Assembly: GCF_012934885.1 (NCBI RefSeq)
Contig: NZ_CP051480.1
Coordinates: 1 to 64,000, forward strand
From: Mycoplasma phocoeninasale
Lineage (GTDB): Bacteria > Bacillota_I > Bacilli_A > Mycoplasmatales > Metamycoplasmataceae
Direction of reading: 5' to 3'
Length of the DNA: 64,000 nucleotides
Every line of letters starts with the position of its first letter. Positions within the stretch are counted from its first letter, which is position 1. The notes beneath the pieces are model-generated. The model ran no database searches, had not been told where the DNA came from, and worked only from the letters and a program-made list of their open reading frames with translations. Made by a program: the position numbers and the translations under genes. Shown here in pieces: positions 10,986 through 19,885 of the stretch.

Positions 10986-11975
10986 ATGAGGCAAAAAATA
11001 GCTATATTAGGAAGTGGTGGAATGGGAACAGCTTGCGCCACTATTTTAGAGGACAATAATCATGATGTTATCATCTATGGAATTGACGGCCAAGAAATAG
11101 AGGATCTTAAAAACGGAAGAAATCTAAAATATTTCCCAGACAATATTTCTTTCCCAAACTTTAAAACAACTAATAATTTAGATGAAGCAGTCATAGATGC
11201 TGACTATATTTTATTTGCTATTCCCACACAATTTATTGAGGAAATTTTCAAATTAGTAGTTTCTAAAGTTACCAAGCCAACTATATTTATTAATGTAGCT
11301 AAAGGATTTTGACCTAACACGGCAGTATCAGTTTATGATGAAATGAATAATCTGATTAAAACTAATAGTAAAATAATGGGGGTTGTCTCGTTAATCGGAC
11401 CTTCATTTGCAATTGACATTGTTAAAAAAAATATTACATTAGTCAATGCCGTGGCTTATAATAAAAATCTTGCAAAAAAAGTGCAGAAATTATTTTCTAA
11501 TCAATGATTTAGGGTGTATTCTCAAAATGATGTTAAAGGCGCTGAAGTGGGGGCAATATTTAAAAATATGATCGCAATCGCATCAGGAATGGCAGAAGCT
11601 TTGGGATATTCAACCAATACACAAGTGGCATTAATTAGCCGATCAATTAAAGAAATTTTGACTTTTAACAAATATGTTGGTGGTAAAAAAGCAACAATTT
11701 TTGGTTTGTCAGGAATAGGAGACCTAATTCTAACTGCACTATCACCGAAATCAAGAAATTATACTTTTGGCAAAAACTATTTTTTAAAGAATAATCAAGA
11801 GAAAAACATGACAGTTGAAGGACTAAAATCAATTGAAATAATTTACGAAAATTATATTAAAAATAAAAAATTAGAATTGCCAATCATCGAAGCTTTATAC
11901 AAAATAATTTATAAAAAAGACAAAGTAAAAGAGGTTATCAAATCATTAATGATTAGACCCTTGAAACATGAATAG
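10986..11975 (+). CDS. gpsA: Glycerol-3-phosphate dehydrogenase [NAD(P)+]
   Basis: GpsA reduces dihydroxyacetone phosphate to sn-glycerol-3-phosphate for phospholipid synthesis. The 329-residue protein has the N-terminal dinucleotide fold LGSGGMGTACATIL (GxGxxG type), the conserved Lys in NVAKGF, the IGPSFA segment, and the second Lys in GAEVGAIFKNMIAIASG. The C-terminal segment includes GLSGIGDLILTALSPKSRNYTFG. TGA codons at about 11310 and 11505 are Trp. It follows der by five bases and precedes the HU-like gene, as part of the cmk-der-gpsA operon. Confidence 0.95.
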
Positions 11976-11996
11976 ATAATAGGAGAATTAAATAAT

Positions 11997-12299
11997 ATGA
12001 ATAAAAAAGAACTAATAGTTCACGTTAGTGAAAAAACAGGATTTCAACAAGTACTTGTTGAAACAATTTTTAATGAGGTAATTACAACAATTACAACTGA
12101 AATTGTACAAGGAAATAATGTTTCTATCTCAGGTTTTGGTATGTTTTCTTCTAAATTTATTCCTGCAAAAACAAAAATCCACAATATTACTAAAGTAGTG
12201 CTAAATATTGATGCGAAACTAGATCCAAGATTTAAATTTTCAGCAGCTTATCGAGAAAGAGTTGATGAAGAATATAATGAATCTAATCATCAAAATTAA
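11997..12299 (+). CDS. HU-family DNA-binding protein, divergent
   Basis: HU is a small dimeric nucleoid protein that bends DNA. This 100-residue protein has the HU start (MNKKELIVHVSEKTGF) and the ISGFGMFSSKF turn that leads into the DNA arm. The usual RxGRNPxTG arm tip is absent; the region reads IPAKTKIHNITKVVLNID. The C terminus PRFKFSAAYRERV fits the terminal helix. The ATG has an AGGAG site at 11981-11985, nine bases upstream. Its 3' end overlaps the convergent recU by 17 bases. The changed arm suggests altered DNA binding; whether another, canonical HU exists elsewhere cannot be seen here. Confidence 0.85.
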   Translation: MNKKELIVHVSEKTGFQQVLVETIFNEVITTITTEIVQGNNVSISGFGMFSSKFIPAKTKIHNITKVVLNIDAKLDPRFKFSAAYRERVDEEYNESNHQN

Positions 12300-12789
12300 A
12301 CACTTTTAAATAGTCTAATATTCCTGGAAAATCTAATTCTATAGAAATACCGTTAGCTAGCAACAATGAGTATGCTAGTGTTTTTTTATTTTTACTAATT
12401 TTCATAAATTTATCATGTTTAATTACAATAAATTTATTTTGTAAATTAAAATAAATAATTCAAAATGCTAATCCATGATGAGATGCTATTAGTGAAAGAT
12501 ATTCAATTTGATGTCTTTTGACATTGCTTAGACTAAAGTTTTTTTCGTTTGTGCTCTTGGCTTCAAAAGCCAAAAAAATACCTTTATAAATTCCATAGTA
12601 GTCAACTGTACTCTTGGACTTAATAAAGGCATTATTTACAACTAATTTTTTATTTTTAAGATCAACACTTTTAAAATCGATATCTAAATTTTTCTTGTGA
12701 ATTATAGCAATATTATTTTCATAATAAAATTGGTTGCTACTATTGATAATGCTTTCTAAAAACATTCCTTTATTTTTATGTATGTTCAT
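12283..12789 (-). CDS. recU: Holliday junction resolvase RecU
   Basis: RecU cleaves four-way junctions during recombination in low-GC Gram-positives and mollicutes. The 168-residue protein has the N-terminal signature NKGMFLESIINSSNQFYY, then STVDYYGIYKGIFLAFEAKS, which carries the nuclease Asp and the ExK pair of the PD-(D/E)XK fold, and VKRHQIEYLSLIASHHGLAF. The frame passes TGA at 12462-12460 (Trp) and ends at TAG 12285-12283, inside the 3' end of the HU gene. The length is typical for mycoplasma RecU. It is the last minus-strand gene before the nuclease pair and may be cotranscribed with it. Confidence 0.9.
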
Positions 12790-12840
12790 AAATTAATTAC
12801 AACATACTCTAAAAAAATTTTTTCTTATCTTTTTATTAAA

Positions 12841-14901
12841 TTAATCTCAGTTCTTATACTTTTCAAAATTATTTATATATTCTTTTCTACGTGGTGATTT
12901 AATGATGTGTTGTGCTAAATCAAAAGCCATAATCATCGCGAGAACATCGTTATGACAATATTTTTTCAAGGCTATAATTTCTTGCTCTCATTCATTATCT
13001 TTAATTACATCGAGCGCACGAGCTGTAGAAATTTGAAGTGCCATTCCTCCATTTTTAACATTTAAGTCTTTATATGGAAAGATCATATGGTTTAATTTTA
13101 TTTTATTTGATGAAACATATTGTTCAATTTTTTTAATTGAGTACTTGCCCTTTAGCTCACCTAAATTAATTTGGGATTTAGAGATTTTCATGCCATGTGA
13201 GCCGACCATAAATAGTTCAGCAATATCAACAATTCTTGTAACAATAAATTGGATTTTTTCCGCAATTTTTTCATATTCTTTGGCATACATTACTCCAGAT
13301 TTTTCATGATAATAAAGAAGCATTTCTTGCATTTCCAGTAATCTTGAAGTTTCATACGACTTATTATATACAACATAACATGAAGCTTCTTCATCGTATA
13401 AGTCATCGATAATCTTAATTAATGTCTTATAGTCATAATTTTTTGGATCATAGACATAATCATGAGAGTTATATATTTCATTATTAATTGTTTTAATGAT
13501 TGAAGTTTGGCTCATTAATTGATTATATGGTTTATTGAAATCAATGATAGGAATTGGCAAAGTTACTCCTTCAAAGTCGAATCATATAATTTTGGCATCT
13601 TTCTCACTAATTTTTTTATAAACATAGTAATTTTCGATGTCAGGATTTAAAGCAATTTTATTATTTTCATAGAAGTCTAGAATTGTCCGACTTTTAAAAT
13701 TGGGCTCTTTTAAATCTTGTAGCTTTAAGCGTAAGATTACTTTAGATGACACTAAATAATTTGGAAGTAACTTTTCAACGATGCTTAAGTAAAATTGATT
13801 ACCTAGATTTAGATCATCTTCCAAGTCATTTTCATTAAGTTCATTTACTCAAGCTGAGTATTTTTTGAGTAATTCCTCATCATTAACAATTTCAACAAAT
13901 TTTTTAAAGGGGAAAGTATCTCTTTTAGTTGGCCCTTTATCAAAAAATTCTACCGCTGATAGTTCAGAATTAATATGGTCGATAATTTTAACATTTGTTT
14001 CTGCTGTCTTTTTTAGTCCCTTACTTGAATATTTAAAGTTAGGATCTTTAATAAAAATTGCTTGAATTTCACTTTCTGAAAAACTCTTTTTAGTGTCATA
14101 AGTAGGTTTAGACTTTTTGTAATTTGCATATTCACTAACAAGAAAATTAATATGTCCTTTTCTAGCGTTTTTTCGCTCTTGGTATTTTGGAAGAACAACA
14201 ACAGCTTCTTTTACTTCATAGCCGGCGGCCCTTATGACATTAACATCATAGTACAAGCGAAAAATATTTTTTAAAGATGTTTTGCTTGAGTATAGTAAAA
14301 GGGCAACAGTTTTTGTTTTTGAATCGTAGAAAAATGGGATTGAGATACATGATTTATATTCAAATGCTGGATTAATTAAGATTTTGTCACTCTCAGCCAC
14401 TAATTTGGTTTGTTCAATTTTCTTATCTTTACTTTGCTTGCAACTAATCACTTCCACTTCTCGATCATGAAAATAATCATTTTTTAAAAATTCAATAGCT
14501 CGATTAGTTACCAAACCAAGCCCCATTGCTAGAGCTTTGTATTCAGATATTTTATCAATTAGCTCATTAGCAGAGGTAAGTTTGTTATGTTTGACAACTT
14601 CATTATAAAATTTATTATCATTTGCTAGCTTGTCTTTTAAAAAGGCTAGTTTTTCATAACCAATTCGCTTATCAATTTCTTCACGATCTTCAATAGTGAA
14701 AAATTGTCCAAATTCAGATTCAATTTTTCCTTCGATACAATCAATTTGATAATCTAGTTGGTTAAAAATATTAGTATCATCATCATACTCTTCATTGAAG
14801 TTTTTATAAATTTGTTCTAATGATGTATTAAATGCAAAATAAGGTCTTGCCGAATTCATAATTGCATAATTTAAAAATTTGTAATATTTTTTACTGTTCA
14901 T
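12841..14901 (-). CDS. DUF2779 family protein, putative two-part nuclease
   Basis: A 686-residue protein split by several TGA (Trp) codons under the standard code. The C terminus matches DUF2779 features: HxxF-rich segments and a terminal KKYCHNDVLAMIMAF motif, like the ExoIII motif (YxxxD) of DnaQ-like exonucleases, with an earlier PIPIIDFNKP segment that could supply acidic residues. The N-terminal 350 residues include NPAFEYKSCISIPFFYD and EVKEAVVVLPKYQ, which resemble the core strands of Cas4/RecB-type PD-(D/E)XK domains; this is inference. Its ATG overlaps the stop of the upstream YqaJ-like nuclease by 11 bases, so the two are translationally coupled. The function in mycoplasmas is not known to me. 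Confidence 0.75.
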
Positions 14902-15742
14902 ATTTGGCCACCGCTTTTCCTTCTTTTACCCATTTTAAATATAAGGCTTCTCATTCGTCATAATTTTCACACTTTAGAAAATCTACTAGGTCATGATCAA
15001 TATTTGGATTTCATTTTGGACTCACGCCACTTCGAGTATATTCATTAAATCATTTTTCACAAGCTTCCATATCGTCTCTTACTTGTGCTTCATTGACAAT
15101 CATATTTCAGTTCTTGACAATTCGTTTACTAATGTCCACATTATCTGGATTAGCATAGTCTTCATCTTTAAGAAAACACGCGACGATTGAAAATGATTTA
15201 ACTCCCATTAGGTAAGCATACAACTGAGCTTGTTTGATATAACCCAAATTGACACCATATTCATTTCACTGCTCGAGTTTTTTCTCATTTGCTGTTTTAA
15301 TTTCAAAGATCATCTTTTTTTTCTCTCAAAATCCATCTGGTAACCCACCAAATAAATAATTTTCTTTAAAGTAATCATAGTTATATTCCTGGGCCGGATA
15401 GCGATGTATTTTGTCACCAATGCTCTGCTCAATTTTCTTAAGAATTTTCGGCTCTAAAACAACTCCAGCATGAATGTATTTATCATCTAAAACTGGCATG
15501 TTAAATCCACAAAGTCGAGCATACGCGACAAATTGGCTGTTAAAATTCGTTAACTGCATAATATCCCCTAAAGCTGAACCTGTCATTTTTCTAAACCCAC
15601 CAAATGTTCCTGGTTTGTGTGATTGTAATTTTTTGAGAAATTCAGGATTAACGATAAAAACTTGATTTTCGAAATCAAGCCGGTACTCTTTACCATTATA
15701 GTAGTTTCTTTTAGGGATAATAATACTGTTCTTTTCTTTCAT
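14891..15742 (-). CDS. YqaJ-like putative nuclease (MAGa7180-type family)
   Basis: A 283-residue protein resembling the family named after M. agalactiae MAGa7180, related to YqaJ/lambda-exonuclease nucleases of the PD-(D/E)XK fold. Visible catalytic features are the Asp in GGLPDGFW (about residue 137) and the ExK in MIFEIKTANEK, followed by a Gln helix KQAQLYAYLMG. The N-terminal GSALGDIM and HAGVVLEPKIL segments match the usual GxSE and Glu motif region. Standard-code reading truncates it at a TGA at about 15328. It is the first gene of the minus-strand nuclease operon and its last 11 bases overlap the DUF2779 gene. The family name is from memory; the nuclease assignment rests on the motifs. 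Confidence 0.75.
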
Positions 15743-15950
15743 AACAACTCCAATGCCTTAAATTATAAGAAATAAAAGCGTAAAGATATATAAAAAAGGG
15801 ATAAAACTAAGAAAGAAATTAAAATAAATGTACATATTTCTAGAAAAATTAAATAAATTAACATTTATTTCAAAATTTTTACATTTTAAAATAAGTTTAT
15901 TTTACTTATTAGCAGTTAGCGATTGAATAAATAATTAAACTTTTTTAAAA
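15743..15950. other. AT-rich intergenic region between nuclease operon and tracrRNA
   Basis: This stretch of about 200 bases is very AT-rich and holds no ORF that I can support. It must contain the minus-strand promoter for the nuclease operon, but several A/T runs look alike and I cannot choose one. Confidence 0.5.
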
Positions 15951-16058
15951 TAAAAAACCCTTCACAATGAAGGGCAACTTCGGCAGCTACTAAGAGCGCC
16001 TTGTTTTAGTACATACTATTCTCAAGCAAGATAAATAGTTTTTTTAATTTAAGTACTA
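15951..16058 (-). ncRNA. tracrRNA of the type II CRISPR system
   Basis: Read on the minus strand, this stretch starts near 16058, contains an anti-repeat (about 16036-16003), a short tail with AAGGCGC and GCTGCC, and a terminator hairpin CCCTTCA-TTG-TGAAGGG (15974-15958) followed by six Ts. Bases 16016-16035 match the CRISPR repeat perfectly for 20 bases; the rest pairs with one base less and a few mismatches, giving the usual bulge between lower and upper stems. The order anti-repeat, AAGGC-type nexus, terminator is that of known tracrRNAs. Its direction shows that the crRNA strand of the array is the minus strand. Length about 105 bases; the 5' end is inferred from a TATAAT at 16071-16066. 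Confidence 0.88.
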
Positions 16059-16065
16059 TGATTTA

Positions 16066-16071
16066 ATTATA
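16066..16071 (-). promoter_or_regulatory. -10 box for tracrRNA
   Basis: TATAAT on the minus strand at 16071-16066 lies at the right distance for a start near 16058. The region 16060-16144 must hold divergent promoters for tracrRNA and cas9. Confidence 0.5.
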
Positions 16072-16144
16072 TATTAAAAATAATAATTTCATAAAAAATA
16101 TTAGAATTAAAGTATAAGAAATTAATTAAATTAAGGGGACACAA

Positions 16145-19100
16145 ATGGAAAATAATAAAAAAATAAATGTATCACTAGGATTTGATCTAGGAATTGGATC
16201 GGTTGGTTGAGCAATTATTAATAATGATAACAATGAGGTTTTAGATCTTGGTTCAAGATTATTTAACGAACCTGAACTTGCTGTCAAACGACGTGGCTTC
16301 CGAGCCGTTAGAAGGTCAATACGAAGAAAAAAATTTAAAAGTATGAAATTTAGTAAGTTAGTATTCAAATATCGTAATTTGTTTGGCTTAGAAATCAAGC
16401 ACTATGAAGAAGTGCAAAATATTTATTTAGAAATGTCAAAGGCACATCCAAATATATTGGAAATAAAAACTAAAGCTTTAGCAAATGAAATTTCTTCAAA
16501 GCAGTTAATCTGAATTTTGCATGATCATTTAAAAAACCGTGGAGCATTTTTTGAAACTGTTGAAAGCACCGACAAAGGTGATAAAAAAGATGAAAAAGAA
16601 ATGAAGGTTATCAATACTAATGAATTTCCAAGCCATCTTCAAGCTCAATTTTATGAAAAGAATAAATGATATAACGGCATGGAAGCCTATGACAATCAAC
16701 ATTTTTCTAACAAAATGTGATTAAGAGAGCTTGAAAAGATTTTTGAAGTTCAAAAAGACAAATACGATAGTAATTTATTTAATGAATTTAAAAAAGAATA
16801 TTTAAATTTATTTAATTTTCTACGAGCATATCAACAAGGGCCTGGCAGTATTAATAGTTATAGTCCATATGGAATTTATGAACATGATGAAAATAATAAA
16901 CTTTACAAAAAATATGACGCAATATGAGAAAAAACAATTGGCAAATGTAGCATTTTCATAAATGAAAACCGTGCTCCAAAAAATTTACCAAGTGCAGAAT
17001 TATATGATGTTCTTTCAGACTTAAATAATATTCGCTGTAAAGCTTTTCCAGAATTGAAATTAGATAAAAAAGATAAAAAAGAAATTATTTTTAATGAACT
17101 TATTAAAGAGTATTTGAATAAAAAAAATAAGAATATTACAAATACAATGATAGTGAAATATTTAAAATCACATGCAGGACTAGAAGAGTATTTAGTTACT
17201 ATTGAAACATTAAAAAATGATGATAAAAAATACAACGAATTGAAGACAATATCTAGAATTATTAAAATTTTTGTTGAAAATAATGGGAATTTATCAAATA
17301 TTAAATTTGAAACATATCATGAATGATTAGAGGATTTTGACAGAATTTTTATGGTTTTATTTGAAACTAATCAACTAGAAACTAGAATTGAAAAATTAAA
17401 TAATTTACTAATGATATTTAAAAAATATTTTGCTAATGAAGATGATATTAAAAATGCTATTAATGAAATTGCAAGTGATCCAAAGTTCTCAACTTCTAAA
17501 ACTCACTCAATCTCGCATAAAGCAATTTCATTAGCATTAGATGATATCTTTGAAGGAATGTCTTTATCAGCATTAAAATTTGATAATAAAAGTAAATTAG
17601 GGCAAGAATATCAAAAAGAAATTGCTAATAAAAAAGAAGAAGATTCAAAAAATGTTTCAAAATATTTAAATTCAAAATTTTTAGATGATGCAATTTTACC
17701 GCCGGCTGTCAAAAACACAATGTATGAATCAATAAAAATTTTTAATAAAATCGTAAAAAAATACGGCAATGTCTATAACATTGAAAAAATTGGAATGGAA
17801 ATGCCAAGAGACAAAAATTCCGAAGAAGAAAGAAAGAAAATCCACGAGCAAAATAAGAAAAATGAAAAGCGTGCTAAGCTAATAGAAGACGAATACTTTG
17901 TTCTAACAGGGAAAAATAATTTTAAATGAAGAGATTATAACTCGGCAACTAAAGAAAAACTACTATTATACTGCCAACAAGATGGTTGAGATGTTTACGT
18001 TGGCGAAAAAATGGATATAGAGAGGGTAATTTTAGAACCTAATTATGCTCAAATTGATCATATAATTCCAGAAAGCATTAGTTTTGATAATTCAAATGCC
18101 AATAAAGTTTTAGTTTTAGCTTCATCAAATCAAAATAAAGGTAACCGTGTTCCTAAAGAATATTTAGATGATAATCAATTTGAAGAGATGAAAAATAAAT
18201 TGAATCTATGACTAAATAAAGACAATAATTTTTTTGATTCAAAAAGAAAAGATTATGAACAAAAAAGAAAAAATTTACTACACGATCCAATAAATGATGA
18301 AGATAAACTTGGCTTTGTACAAAGAAATTTAAATGACACTAGATATGCATCAAAATTGTTTTTAGAAGAGCTATACAATTATTCAAAACTTCACGACAAG
18401 CAATTTACAATTACCCCAATTCGCGGTCGTTTTACAAGTTTAGTTCGAAAGTTTGTTAATAATAAAATATATCATAATCGTGATGATAAAGATAACAAAG
18501 ATGGTTTTAAATTCGTGAAGGATAGAAATGAGTTTTCACATCACGCAATTGATGCAAGCATTCTAGCAATCGCTGCTAATAACATGAAACCATTTTGGGG
18601 AAATGAATTTTCATTTGAGGTTGATAAATTCTATGTTCTAAACAAAAATGTTATTAACTCAGAGACCGGTGAAGTTGTATGTAAGCTAGAAGATTACACC
18701 AGAAACTTGATTGCAGTTTCTGAAAAAGTTTATGATTCACTTATTAAGGATGTAAAAAATCCACAATTAAATGAAATATTAGCAAAAACTAAATATTCTA
18801 GAAAAATAACCAAAGATTACAACATTGAACTATTTAATAGTAGCTTATACTCATATCGTGAAGTAGATGATAAAAACATCCAAAAAATTGAAAGAAAATC
18901 AATTTTCGATATATATGCTTATCTAGAAAATGAAGAAAAACAAGATAAAATTTTAATGAAAAAATCACATCCAAAAGAATTTGAAGACATTTTAAATATC
19001 TGAAAAGAATATCAGCAATCTAGCAAACCTTTTGATGCTTATACTCAAAAATTATTTGAAGAATATGCTGAACAATTATGTAAAGATCCAAATAAATTTA

Positions 19101-19684
19101 GAGAAGAAGCAAAAGCATTTTTAAATAGTCAAAACCGTAGGTCACTTCTTATTAAAACTAATAATGGTTTTAAAAGCATTAAAAAAGTAAAAATCTTAGG
19201 AGATATTATTGCCAAGGATAATGTACACATGATAAAAAAACAAAATTACAAATCATTTAAAGGTTCATTTAATTGAGCTGCACTACTAATTTATAAAAAT
19301 AAAAAAGATGAATTTACCTATATTCCAGTAAATGCTAAAATATACAAATTTGATAGCAACATTAAACCCAATTTTGCAGATGAAAGTACATACATGAAAG
19401 AAGCATTGGAATATGAAAAAGAAAAAAATAAAATACCAAAAGAAAATAAAATCATTGATGTGTTCTATAAGGGAACAACGTTAACGGATTTTGATGAAGA
19501 AGACCCTAAAAAACGGGACATATATATTGTTGGAGCCACAAGTCAAAAAATTGAATATAAATATTGTTCACATTTGGAAATTGATGATACTAAAAATAAA
19601 GATAAACCTGAAATAAAAAGGTTTATTAAAACAACAAGTGTTTTACTAAAGAAATATACTAAAAATGATAAAAATTTAATTTAA
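16145..19684 (+). CDS. cas9: CRISPR-associated endonuclease Cas9
   Basis: Cas9 uses crRNA:tracrRNA to cut invading DNA. The 1179-residue protein, larger than most II-C and smaller than long II-A enzymes, shows RuvC-I SLGFDLGIGSVGWAI (Asp14), an Arg-rich bridge helix (GFRAVRRSIRRKKFK), RuvC-II IEKIGMEMPRD (Glu552), an HNH domain with QIDHIIPES (Asp638, His639) and ASSNQNKGNR, and RuvC-III FSHHAIDASILAI (His800, Asp803). All catalytic residues are present, so the enzyme looks intact. Many TGA codons are Trp. The ATG at 16145 follows an AAGGGG site at 16134-16139. It stands alone on the plus strand, divergent from tracrRNA and opposite in direction to cas1-cas2-csn2, with its own terminator. Confidence 0.98.
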
Positions 19685-19722
19685 AAAACAATCAAGACAA
19701 AAATTCAGTGATTGTTTTTTTG
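19684..19722 (+). terminator. Terminator after cas9
   Basis: AAAAACAATCA at 19684-19694 pairs with TGATTGTTTTT at 19709-19719 and ends in a T run. It would block cas9 transcription from entering the array in antisense. Confidence 0.8.
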
Positions 19723-19818
19723 TTTTAAATGCAAAAAATTAAATAAATATAAAAAATCATATATACATTATATTTCAAACTAAAATGCGACTAAATTTTA
19801 AAAAAAATATTATTCTTC

Positions 19819-19854
19819 CATATACTTTATTCAAAAATAAAATAGCGCTAAACA
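19819..19854 (-). repeat. Decayed terminal CRISPR repeat
   Basis: Aligned without gaps, 21 of 36 bases match the repeat consensus, concentrated in the right half (ATAGCGCTAAA against ATAGCACTAAA). It sits 31 bases before the first recognisable repeat at 19886, exactly one spacer length away, so it is best read as the oldest, eroded repeat. Confidence 0.5.
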
Positions 19855-19885
19855 AGACAAACATTTTTGAGATATTCTATATAAT

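Noticed and set aside
12841-14901. Several consecutive ORF fragments that look like a broken gene
   Set aside because: All lie in one frame and are separated only by TGA, which is Trp here; the same applies to cas9, rpoB, rpoC, metG, secY and the DUF1846 gene. There is no frameshift or pseudogene.
14993-15190. Plus-strand 65-codon ORF inside the YqaJ-like gene
   Set aside because: It is antisense to a gene with clear nuclease motifs and has no independent support.
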